From assembly GCA_019753125.1 (NCBI GenBank), contig JAIELH010000001.1, positions 1 to 64,000 of the forward strand: a DNA stretch of 64,000 bases, in the 5' to 3' direction. Below are positions 38,741 to 47,690 of this stretch, one piece after another (position 1 is the first letter of the stretch; every line of letters starts with the position of its first letter). Below the pieces are notes generated by a model, which worked only from the letters and a program-made list of their open reading frames with translations, had not been told where the DNA came from and did no database searches. This stretch comes from Gallionellaceae bacterium. GTDB taxonomy: Bacteria > Pseudomonadota > Gammaproteobacteria > Burkholderiales > Gallionellaceae. A program made the translations under genes and the position numbers.

Positions 38741-39436
38741 ATGATCTCCTTCAATCAGGTCCACAAACGCTACCCCAGCGGCTATGAGGCATTGAAGAAT
38801 GTCTCGTTCGACATCGCCGAAGGCGAGATGGTGTTTCTCACCGGACACTCCGGCGCGGGCAAGAGCACCTTGCTCAAGCTGATTGCCGCGATCGAGCGCC
38901 CGAATTCCGGCAGTGTGCTGGTGAACAACCAGAATGTCGGCGCGCTCAAAAGCGGCGCGTTGCCTTACCTGCGCCGCAACCTCGGCATTGTCTTCCAGGA
39001 TCACAAGTTGCTGTTTGACCGTAACGTATTCGACAACGTGCTGTTGCCGCTGCAAATTTGCGGCTTCGATCATCGCGAGAGCAGCAAGCGCGTGCGCGCC
39101 GCGCTGGACAAGGTCAACCTGCTCAAACGGGAAAAAGCCAACCCCATCGCGCTGTCCGGCGGCGAGCAGCAGCGCTTGTGCATCGCCCGCGCAATCGTGA
39201 ACCGCCCTTCCATCCTGCTTGCCGACGAGCCGACCGGGAACCTGGATGCCGAATATGCGCAAGAGATCATGGCGATATTCAAATCCTTTCATCAGGTCGG
39301 CGTCACACTATTGATCTCGACACACGACGAAAGCATCTTGCAAGACAGCGGGGTACGAATTCTCACTCTCAGGCACGGAGAGTTGCAACACAACCCGTCT
39401 TCCAATACATCAGCAAGCTCAGGGCAGCAGGCATGA
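38741..39436 (+). CDS. ftsE: Cell-division ABC transporter ATPase FtsE
   Basis: MISFNQVHKRYPSGYEALKNVSFDIAEGEMVFLTGHSGAGKSTLLKLI; LSGGEQQRLCIARAIVNRPSILLADEPTGNLD. Confidence 0.98.
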   Translation: MISFNQVHKRYPSGYEALKNVSFDIAEGEMVFLTGHSGAGKSTLLKLIAAIERPNSGSVLVNNQNVGALKSGALPYLRRNLGIVFQDHKLLFDRNVFDNVLLPLQICGFDHRESSKRVRAALDKVNLLKREKANPIALSGGEQQRLCIARAIVNRPSILLADEPTGNLDAEYAQEIMAIFKSFHQVGVTLLISTHDESILQDSGVRILTLRHGELQHNPSSNTSASSGQQA

Positions 39437-40341
39437 GACATGTGTTTACTCAACACTTCGGCATACTGCGCAGAGTCTGGCAGCGCATGTTCGCATCGAA
39501 GCTGGCAGGATTCTTCAACATCCTGGTCATCGGCATCGCCATCAGCCTGCCGTCCGGCATGTATGCGCTACTGCAGAATGCGCAGAGTCTGGCCGCACAA
39601 TTCTCCGGCACACCGCAAATCAGCCTGTTTTTGAGCCTGGATACAAAAGCTGAAGAGGTTGACCGGGTGCGCAAACGGCTCGCGCAACATCCCGATATCG
39701 CACGCGTTGAATTTGTCGCCCGCACGAAAGCGCTGGAAAAACTCAAGCAGAACACCAGCCTTGATGACGTTGTTGACAGCCTGAACCAGAACCCATTGCC
39801 GGATGCGTTTATCGTTTATCCCAAACAGGGTGAAGCCGAATCGCTGGATGCGCTACGCAATGACCTGGCAAAGCTGGAAAAAGTGGAACATGCGCAGCTC
39901 GACTCGGATTGGGCGCATAAGCTCAATGCGTTGCTTAAATTCGGTCGCTTCGCAGTAGCGATACTCGCCAGCCTGCTCAGCCTCGCGCTGATTACCATCA
40001 CTTTCAACACCATCCGCCTGCAAATCCTCACCCGGCACGATGAAATTGAGGTCGCCAAACTGATCGGTGCGACCAACAGTTTCATTCGCCGCCCTTTCTT
40101 GTATTTCGGCGCGCTGCAAGGGCTGCTGGGCGGCATCGCGGCCTGGTTCATCGTCACCGCCGAATTGCTGCTGCTCAACCGCCCCCTCGGCTCATTATCC
40201 GAACTCTATGCCAGCCAGTTTGTATTGCACACGCTACCGATCGGCGACAGCCTGTCGCTACTGCTGCTCTCAACCTATCTCGGCTGGCTGGGCGCATGGC
40301 TGTCGGTAGCGCAACACTTGTCGAAAATCGAACCGCGTTAG
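39433..40341 (+). CDS. ftsX: Cell-division protein FtsX
   Basis: MRHVFTQHFGILRRVWQRMFASKLAGFFNILVIGIAISLP; 4-TM permease after ftsE. Confidence 0.96.
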   Translation: MRHVFTQHFGILRRVWQRMFASKLAGFFNILVIGIAISLPSGMYALLQNAQSLAAQFSGTPQISLFLSLDTKAEEVDRVRKRLAQHPDIARVEFVARTKALEKLKQNTSLDDVVDSLNQNPLPDAFIVYPKQGEAESLDALRNDLAKLEKVEHAQLDSDWAHKLNALLKFGRFAVAILASLLSLALITITFNTIRLQILTRHDEIEVAKLIGATNSFIRRPFLYFGALQGLLGGIAAWFIVTAELLLLNRPLGSLSELYASQFVLHTLPIGDSLSLLLLSTYLGWLGAWLSVAQHLSKIEPR

Positions 40342-40375
40342 CTTTTTATCAGCCACGCCCCTTGATACATTGAAA

Positions 40376-42790
40376 TCACTTGATACAAACCGCACGTATC
40401 TGGTGCATATCGGTAATGCCTTGCAGCACTTTCTCCATGCCGTCCTGTTTCAAGGTGTGCATGCCGTCCTCAAGACAGATCGCCAACAGCTCGGCAACCC
40501 GCGCATGTTCCTGAATGGCTTTTTTGACCGCATCGGTTCCGATCAACAATTCGTGCAAGCCGACTCGTCCGCGATAACCGGTACCAGAACACTTCTCACA
40601 GCCGACCGGTTCATACAACGTGAATTGTCCCTTGTCATCGGCAAACAGCTTGACCCATTCGGCATATAGCGCCTTGGTTGCGGCGGTCGGGTCTTTCTTC
40701 CAGGTCGTGGTATTCATCAACTCGCCGCTGTATTCGGCGAGCATCGACTTTATTTCATCAGGAGTCGCTATATGTGGCTTCTTGCAGTCGCCGCACAGGC
40801 GTTTTCCCAAACGTTGCGCCAGGATGCCCAGCAACGCATCGGCAAAGTTGAATGGATCCATGCCCATATCCAGCAGGCGGTTGATCGATTCCGGCGCGCT
40901 GTTGGTGTGCAAGGTGGCAAACACCAGATGGCCGGTCAGCGATGCTTCGATACCAATCGACACGGTCTCCTTGTCGCGCATTTCGCCGACCATGATCACG
41001 TCCGGGTCGGCACGCAGGAAAGCACGCATGACGGTGGCAAAATCCAGCCCTGCCTTCTTGTTGATCTGCACCTGGCGCAAACCCTTCTGGGTAATTTCCA
41101 CCGGGTCTTCGGCGGTCCAGATTTTGGTATCCGGCGTATTGATGAATTTGAGGATGGAATGTAGCGTAGTGGTTTTACCTGAACCGGTTGGGCCGCATAC
41201 GAAAAATAGTCCATATGGCTTGCTGACCGTAGCCCTGATCAGTTCATTATTGCGGGCCGAAAAACCCATCTTCTCCAACGGCAGCGGTTCGCCGGAAGCA
41301 AGGATACGCATCACCACATCTTCGACGCCACCCTGTGACGGGATAGTCGCGACGCGCAACTCGATATCCAGGGGACCATATTTCTTGAATTTGATCTTGC
41401 CGTCCTGCGGCTTGCGCTTCTCGGAAATATCCAGATCGCACATGATCTTGAGGCGCGTCACCAGTGCGTTGCGGTAGGTGGCGGGCACTTCGATATAATT
41501 AATCAGCGAACCGTCCTTGCGCACGCGAATCTGGGTCTTGGCTTTGCCCACCCCGGGTTCAATATGAATATCGGAAGCGCCCATCCGGTAGCTGTCCACG
41601 ATAATCTTGTTCACCAGCTTGACCAGCTCGTTATCGGCTGCCGCACTGACTTCATCCTGGCTGACGCCGGCGCTCTCCTCTTCGTCTCCGCCGAGACTGG
41701 ACAGCAAATCGTCCATTGACGATTCATCACCGGCAAGAATGCCGCCAGCCTCGCCTCCTCCCCCTCCACCGTAGAACAAATCCAGCGTCTGGTTAAACTC
41801 ACGCTGCGAGCAAACCTTATAAACCAGCCGATTCCTGGGAAAGATATTGTTGACAACTCGCGAGGCCTGTATCCGCTCCGGATCGGTAGTCAGAATCAGA
41901 AGTCCCTCTTGCGATTCCTCTATCGGTATCCAGTGGCCGCTTTCAACATATTCGCGTTTCAAATTTTTCAGCAAATCAGGCGGTTTAATGCGGTCAGCCT
42001 TATACGGTTCATAAGGAACCCCGAAGAAAGTTGACAGCGCCTTACCCAAGGCTGGAATGCTGACCTGAAACTCGTCAATCAGCACTTCTTCGATATCGAT
42101 CCCCTTGCGCCGCGCAGTGCGGGCAGCCAGTTCAAATTCGGCAGCGGACAACACGGCATCGGCAACCAGATAATCATACTTGGTTTTAACGACGCTGCTT
42201 TGCTGCCGCTGGCGCAAAGCCACCGCCATGCTCTGTGCCAGCTCCTGCACTCCTTCTTCGACCATCGTCGAGAAGGAAATGCCAGACTTGTTATTTATAA
42301 CTTGAATGATGCCGACAAGATCGCCGTTGGCGGCGTCCAGAATCGGCGCGACCAGCATTTGCTTGGTGCGATAGCCGGTACGCTTATCGACTTCCTGCAA
42401 AAAACGCAGATGCGAGCTGTAGATTGCCAGCTCCTGCTCGTCGTAAACATCTTTGATGTTGAGCATTTTTTTGTGCACCGCCGCATAGCCGGCAACACTG
42501 TGCTCAGCGATAGGCAGCTTGAGATCCTTGAAGGAATTCAATCCTGTCTTGACTTTGGAAACAAGCGACGCCTTGTCTTCGCCCACCACATAAACGGTCA
42601 ACCGGTCCGCATTGAACAACACGCAGATATCCTTGCTGACATCCAGCATGATTTCGTCAATGTTGCTGGTGGCATGTATCTTGTTGATAACGTGATTGAG
42701 GTTTTTGGTGAATTCGAGTTTGATGCCTATTTCACCGGCATTGCTTGCTGAACTTTTGTCCGCCATTACTGTGCTCATTGCCACTCCCAT
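40376..42790 (-). CDS. GspE/PilB-type secretion ATPase with N-terminal GAF domain
   Basis: GAF-like N-terminus (DISKDICVLFNADRLTVYVVGED); GPTGSGKTTTLHSILKF, GEMRDKETVSIGIEASLTGHLVFATLHTNSA, CGDC/CEKC. Confidence 0.95.
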   Translation of the reverse strand: MGVAMSTVMADKSSASNAGEIGIKLEFTKNLNHVINKIHATSNIDEIMLDVSKDICVLFNADRLTVYVVGEDKASLVSKVKTGLNSFKDLKLPIAEHSVAGYAAVHKKMLNIKDVYDEQELAIYSSHLRFLQEVDKRTGYRTKQMLVAPILDAANGDLVGIIQVINNKSGISFSTMVEEGVQELAQSMAVALRQRQQSSVVKTKYDYLVADAVLSAAEFELAARTARRKGIDIEEVLIDEFQVSIPALGKALSTFFGVPYEPYKADRIKPPDLLKNLKREYVESGHWIPIEESQEGLLILTTDPERIQASRVVNNIFPRNRLVYKVCSQREFNQTLDLFYGGGGGGEAGGILAGDESSMDDLLSSLGGDEEESAGVSQDEVSAAADNELVKLVNKIIVDSYRMGASDIHIEPGVGKAKTQIRVRKDGSLINYIEVPATYRNALVTRLKIMCDLDISEKRKPQDGKIKFKKYGPLDIELRVATIPSQGGVEDVVMRILASGEPLPLEKMGFSARNNELIRATVSKPYGLFFVCGPTGSGKTTTLHSILKFINTPDTKIWTAEDPVEITQKGLRQVQINKKAGLDFATVMRAFLRADPDVIMVGEMRDKETVSIGIEASLTGHLVFATLHTNSAPESINRLLDMGMDPFNFADALLGILAQRLGKRLCGDCKKPHIATPDEIKSMLAEYSGELMNTTTWKKDPTAATKALYAEWVKLFADDKGQFTLYEPVGCEKCSGTGYRGRVGLHELLIGTDAVKKAIQEHARVAELLAICLEDGMHTLKQDGMEKVLQGITDMHQIRAVCIK

Positions 42791-42792
42791 CC

Positions 42793-43557
42793 TTAAAACT
42801 CAATCACCTGGTTGTTCAGCAACATCTTGGGACGCACACCATGAACACCATCTTCAATCTGCCGCATGGTCAACTCCAATTCACCCGGCTTGAGATGGGT
42901 TATGAACACCTCTGCCTTGCGCCGCAGTTTATCCAGCTCCTCGGCCAACAAATTGGGACAAAGATGCTTGGAAAGAACAGCCAACTCTCTTTCAGCATTT
43001 GAAAATGCCGTTTCAATAATAAGGTAACGCAAATTCTCAATCTTGTTGATTACCTCCCACGACGCATCGGTGGTGGTGGTGTCCCCGCTGAACACCAGGC
43101 TCGCCGCGCCGCTGTCCAGGTGATAGCCGACAGCAGGCACTCCATGATTGGCCGGTATCGGGGTTATCTTGCGCCCGTTCAACACCACCGTTTCACCCAA
43201 TTCCATCGGTTGGTAACGCATGGAAGGATGCTGAGGGTCAGGGATCACACAAAAATCCGGCCAAATTTTCCAATTAAAAATATGCTGTTTAAGAATGTCC
43301 AGCGTTTCCCCGGTAGCATAAATGGTCAATGGCCGATCACGCATGAGCCATACGCTATCTACCATGAACGGAATGCACGCAATATGATCGAGATGCGCAT
43401 GCGTGACGAAGACATGATCGATCATGCTGAGCTCGGTGAGGCTAAGCTCGCCGACGCCTGTACCCGCATCAACCAACACATCGTGATCAAGCAGAAACGA
43501 GGTAGTGCGCAAATTGCCGCCTATCCCGCCGCTACACCCCAAAACTCTGAGCTTCAT
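42793..43557 (-). CDS. MBL-fold hydrolase, class II cyclic-nucleotide phosphodiesterase-like
   Basis: VDAGTGVGELS, VFVTHAHLDHIACIPF, VFSGDTTTTD. Confidence 0.8.
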   Translation of the reverse strand: MKLRVLGCSGGIGGNLRTTSFLLDHDVLVDAGTGVGELSLTELSMIDHVFVTHAHLDHIACIPFMVDSVWLMRDRPLTIYATGETLDILKQHIFNWKIWPDFCVIPDPQHPSMRYQPMELGETVVLNGRKITPIPANHGVPAVGYHLDSGAASLVFSGDTTTTDASWEVINKIENLRYLIIETAFSNAERELAVLSKHLCPNLLAEELDKLRRKAEVFITHLKPGELELTMRQIEDGVHGVRPKMLLNNQVIEF

Positions 43558-43612
43558 CGTCCTGTCGCCTTTATCCTGTGCAGAAAGCAATGCCGTTTGC
43601 CATTGTATTGGA

Positions 43613-45859
43613 TTATTTTGTCTGGAACACGAACACCCCCCCCCAATCGGCGGCTGGCGGATTCTTGCGGAAATAGGCAACGCGCTCCGCATAGATACGG
43701 TACAGCGCAATGTCCGGTGACATGCGCTGCAAATTCATCAGTTGCAACTCTGCCTGATCCCAGTCCTGTTTTTTGTACAGGCGGCGCACCTCATGAAACA
43801 ACTTGATTTCATCCTGCATTGCCTTATCCACTTCGCCAACCAGCCCAATCGGTTCATAAATTGCGATGGGCTTATCCTTGCCCTTTACACGCACATGGTC
43901 AAGTTCGCGATAAACAAAATCCGTGACTGCGTTCCGGGTGTTTTCACCGACAACAACACCTACGCCATATTGTTTTGTGATGCCTTCCAGACGGGAAGCC
44001 AGGTTCACCTCGTCACCCATCACCGTGTAGGCGACACGCACTTCCGAACCCATGTTACCGACACTGACGCGCCCGGTATTGATCCCCACACCGATATGTA
44101 TTTCCGGCCAGCCGCGTTCCTTGAAGTGCGGCTGCAAGGCTTTCAAAGTCTGCTGCATCTCGATACCTGCGAGTATCGCGTTGCGTGCATGCGCCGCATC
44201 CGGCAGGGGCGCTCCCCAGAACGCCATGATGCAGTCGCCCATGTACTTGTCTATCGTGCCGCGATGTTTGTAAACAACACGCGACAAGGGCGTCAGGAAC
44301 TCGTTCATCAGCAACGTCAATTCTTTCGGCTCCAGCCCCTCCGAGATAGAGGTAAAACCGCGCACATCGGAAAACAGGATGGTCATCTCGCGGCTTTCAC
44401 CTTCCATGGACACGCTTTCCGGATGCTCCGCCATTTCTTCTACCAGTTCGCTCGGAACATACTGGCCAAATAATCCGGTAATCTGGCGTTTGGTGCGCGA
44501 TTCGACAAAGTAGCCGTAAGACATGTTCAGCGCAAACAACAGGGCGATCATCACCAAACTGTTTGCTACCGGCATCAACAGATTGCCATAGTGCCAAATA
44601 GCCAGGCTCAACCCCTGCGTGACCGCAAGTAAAAACACCGAGACCAGCATTCCTCTGGTTGCGCCCAACCCCGGCAATAAAAAACTCAAGCCAATGCCGG
44701 TCAGCAACAGCCAAACCACCTCGGCGCCCAGCATATAGGCAGGGTACTCTTTCAAATTCTGGTCAAGGATGCCGGATATCATGTTGGCGTGCACCTCCAC
44801 TCCCGGGTAAACCTCGGACACCGGGGTAGGCCTCATATCCAGCAGCCCCGGCGCGGTCGTTCCTACCAGCACGATCTTGCCCTTGAGCTGATCAACTTCG
44901 ACACGGTCATGCAGCACATCCGCAGCCGAAACATAACGGTAACTTCCTTGCCTGCCACGATAGGGCACAAAAGCAGCCACATCGCTATCCACAGGGATTT
45001 TCAACTTGCCGGCGGCCGTATCCAGTTGCAGCCACTCCAGCCCCGCATACCCGCCGGCATTTTCTCCAGCAAAACCGGGCAATATTTTGGGTTGGCCGAG
45101 CAGGGCGCGCACCATTGCCAACGACAGCGATTCGTAATAGGCGCCCTTATATTCCGCCAGCATCGGCACCCGGCGTACTACGCCATCGACATCCACCATC
45201 GGGTTGAAGTGCCCGGCTGATGCAGCGGATTTTTGCAACTCCGGCAGATTGGCGCCATAGCCATTCCATGATGTGAATGTTATCGGGCGGCCCTTGAACG
45301 AACCCGCCGGGAAAGCAGGTTCGGGAAGCGCTCCAGAAACGTTATTGCCTTTCTGGTTGGCCGTCAGGTAATAACCCAACACCACATTGCGATCCTTGAT
45401 CTTGCTGGCGAACAGATTGTCATATTCAAGTTGCGGCTGGATCTGCGCCAATGTCGCCTGGAATTGGGCATCGCCCTTGAGCTGGTGTTGTCCGATTTTT
45501 TGTAATACCTTGAGTCCCGAACTCTCGTCTTTTTCGGCGAACACGATATCGAAACCAACCACCGCAATGCCGTACTTGTCGAACAGCTTATCCATCAGCA
45601 GCGCAAGCCGATCACGGCTCCACGGCCAGCGGCCTTCTTCCTTGAGGCTTTTCTCGTCTATATCGATTATGGCAATGCGGTCATCCACGGTGCGCGGCAT
45701 GGTCAACCGCAAGCAATAATCGTACAGAGTGTAAGATAGCCTTTCGAAGATGCCCAGCTTGTAGAAATTGGCTGCGCTGCCTGCGAAAATCAAGACTATC
45801 AGCAGCCCCAGCCCGATCAGGGTCGCGTGTTTCTTCACACTACACCCCTTGGCGGGCAA
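43613..45859 (-). CDS. CHASE2-domain class III adenylate/guanylate cyclase
   Basis: CHASE2 (IAIIDIDEKSLKEEGRWPWSRDRLALLMDKL), TMs, cyclase domain (MTILFSDVRGFTSISEGLEPKELTLLMNEFL, DCIMAFWGAP). Confidence 0.95.
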   Translation of the reverse strand: MPAKGCSVKKHATLIGLGLLIVLIFAGSAANFYKLGIFERLSYTLYDYCLRLTMPRTVDDRIAIIDIDEKSLKEEGRWPWSRDRLALLMDKLFDKYGIAVVGFDIVFAEKDESSGLKVLQKIGQHQLKGDAQFQATLAQIQPQLEYDNLFASKIKDRNVVLGYYLTANQKGNNVSGALPEPAFPAGSFKGRPITFTSWNGYGANLPELQKSAASAGHFNPMVDVDGVVRRVPMLAEYKGAYYESLSLAMVRALLGQPKILPGFAGENAGGYAGLEWLQLDTAAGKLKIPVDSDVAAFVPYRGRQGSYRYVSAADVLHDRVEVDQLKGKIVLVGTTAPGLLDMRPTPVSEVYPGVEVHANMISGILDQNLKEYPAYMLGAEVVWLLLTGIGLSFLLPGLGATRGMLVSVFLLAVTQGLSLAIWHYGNLLMPVANSLVMIALLFALNMSYGYFVESRTKRQITGLFGQYVPSELVEEMAEHPESVSMEGESREMTILFSDVRGFTSISEGLEPKELTLLMNEFLTPLSRVVYKHRGTIDKYMGDCIMAFWGAPLPDAAHARNAILAGIEMQQTLKALQPHFKERGWPEIHIGVGINTGRVSVGNMGSEVRVAYTVMGDEVNLASRLEGITKQYGVGVVVGENTRNAVTDFVYRELDHVRVKGKDKPIAIYEPIGLVGEVDKAMQDEIKLFHEVRRLYKKQDWDQAELQLMNLQRMSPDIALYRIYAERVAYFRKNPPAADWGGVFVFQTK

Positions 45860-45880
45860 CCAATAACAGATGACACAAAT

Positions 45881-45920
45881 CAGTCTTCTGTCTTCCGCCT
45901 TCTGTCTTCCGTCTTTCGCC
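45881..45920. repeat. GAAGACAGA-type repeat, copy 3
   Basis: CAGTCTTCTGTCTTCCGCCTTCTGTCTTCCGTCTTTCGCC. Confidence 0.7.
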
Positions 45921-45925
45921 CACCG

Positions 45926-46732
45926 TTACTCCTTGAAATAAAACTCCATTTTGATGCCAGCCAATTCAATGACATCATGATCATTCAATTGGTACGGCTG
46001 ATCGCCCAGCGTCTGGCCGTTCACCATCGGGTGATGCACTCCTTCGACATGGGTAATGAAGAAACCATGCGGGCGACGGGTCAGCACAGCAACCTGTACG
46101 CCTGGCTTTCCCAATGTTGTGAGATTTTTCACCAATTCGAGTTCTTTGCCGGCATTGGGCCCAGTCAATATCTGCACCGCTGCGATATGCTGCGCCGCGG
46201 CCGGAGCAACGGCTGGCGCGGCAGCCGCTGTTGGCTGTGCGGCTGGTTGAGTGGCTGGCTGATGCGCGCCAAATTTACCAGTTTCCTCTGCCAGTTCTTC
46301 TGCCACCTTGGCATTCAAATTGGTTTGTGTTTTTGAAAATCCACTGACCTCGGCAGGCTTATCCATACTCTGAGCGGCCTGCCTGGGCGGTACACGTAGC
46401 ACCATGGTTTTTTCGAAATCGGCCGCATTGGTCTGGCTGACCTGGTCATTAATGTATTTCAGCTTGTACTTGCCGATTTCGATCAAATCGTTATTTTGCA
46501 GAAAATGTTTTTTGACCGGCGTCCCATTGACCTCCAGCCCATTGGTGCTGTCCAGGTCTTCGAGAAACGAGTCATGCAGGATAGTGACGACCGCTGCATG
46601 CTCGCCGCTTATCGCCAGATTATCGATAACAATATCGTTATGCGCCTTGCGGCCGATGGTGATACGCTCCTTGCTCAACGGATATTCCTTGATCACCACT
46701 CCATCCATGCTGAGTATCAATTTTGCAGCCAT
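45926..46732 (-). CDS. Protein with N-terminal FHA and second FHA-like domain
   Basis: ERITIGRKAHNDIVIDNLAISGEHAAVV...LEDLDSTNGLEVNG. Confidence 0.92.
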   Translation of the reverse strand: MAAKLILSMDGVVIKEYPLSKERITIGRKAHNDIVIDNLAISGEHAAVVTILHDSFLEDLDSTNGLEVNGTPVKKHFLQNNDLIEIGKYKLKYINDQVSQTNAADFEKTMVLRVPPRQAAQSMDKPAEVSGFSKTQTNLNAKVAEELAEETGKFGAHQPATQPAAQPTAAAAPAVAPAAAQHIAAVQILTGPNAGKELELVKNLTTLGKPGVQVAVLTRRPHGFFITHVEGVHHPMVNGQTLGDQPYQLNDHDVIELAGIKMEFYFKE

Positions 46733-46768
46733 AGTCGCGCCCCTCCAATACCAAATTTCTTAAGTCAG

Positions 46769-47659
46769 TTATTTTTTGAGCCAGTCGAGTAATTTTGTTA
46801 ACCAGCCACGCGGCACAGCAAACTCACCCTTTACCTTTACCAGTATCACCGAAACATTGTCGCGACCGCCATTGTCGTTTGCCATCTGGATCAATTGTTC
46901 TGCGGCAAGCGGCAAATTGCCCTGCATCGCATAAAGTGCGCTCTGAATATCCTCGTCTTCCACCATATCGTTCAGCCCATCCGAGCACAGCAGGTAAATA
47001 TCGCCCGGCAGCACATCATGCACATGGATTTCCGGTGTTGTTTCGGCTTCAATCCCGACCGCGCGCGTTACCAGATTCTTGTTTTTGGACAGACGCGCAT
47101 CTTCAACACTGATCATTCCGCTATCGATCTGCTCCTGCAACAACGAATGATCACGGGTAATCGTTTCCAGCTTCTCGCCACGCAACCGGTACATGCGCGA
47201 ATCGCCAATATGTCCAACCACAACGCGATTATCATAAAACAGCGCAGCAACAATAGTCGTGCCCATCCCGGCATATTGCGGCTGGCTCTGCGCAGCCTGA
47301 AAAATCGAGGAGTTTGCCTTCTGGATGTTGTCGCGCAGCAACAACACGCCCAATTCATCACCGGCAACCGCCCGGTGCTTTTTTTTCCCCAAAAAGGCCG
47401 GGTCTGTTTCTTCCCCTTTTCCAGGGCAAAGGCATACATAGTCTGTCGGGTTGGCATTCCGCAGGCTTTGTGTGATTTCCGTTATAACCACCGAAGCGGC
47501 GATGCCGCTTGCCACTTCACCGGCGTTGTAACCGCCCATGCCGTCTGCCAGGACGACCAGGCCACAATTTTGCTCATATGCGACACTATCCTCGTTGTGC
47601 GAACGCACCATACCTGGATCGGTCTGGCTGACTATCTCAAGCGCATCACTTATTTTCAT
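46769..47659 (-). CDS. PP2C-type Ser/Thr phosphatase
   Basis: VRSHNEDSVAYEQNCGLVVLADGMGGYNAGEVAS; LLCSDGLNDMVEDEDI; NDNGGRDNVSVILVK. Confidence 0.96.
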   Translation of the reverse strand: MKISDALEIVSQTDPGMVRSHNEDSVAYEQNCGLVVLADGMGGYNAGEVASGIAASVVITEITQSLRNANPTDYVCLCPGKGEETDPAFLGKKKHRAVAGDELGVLLLRDNIQKANSSIFQAAQSQPQYAGMGTTIVAALFYDNRVVVGHIGDSRMYRLRGEKLETITRDHSLLQEQIDSGMISVEDARLSKNKNLVTRAVGIEAETTPEIHVHDVLPGDIYLLCSDGLNDMVEDEDIQSALYAMQGNLPLAAEQLIQMANDNGGRDNVSVILVKVKGEFAVPRGWLTKLLDWLKK

Positions 47660-47690
47660 AATCTACCCCTGCAAACTGGCTGCGCAAGAG

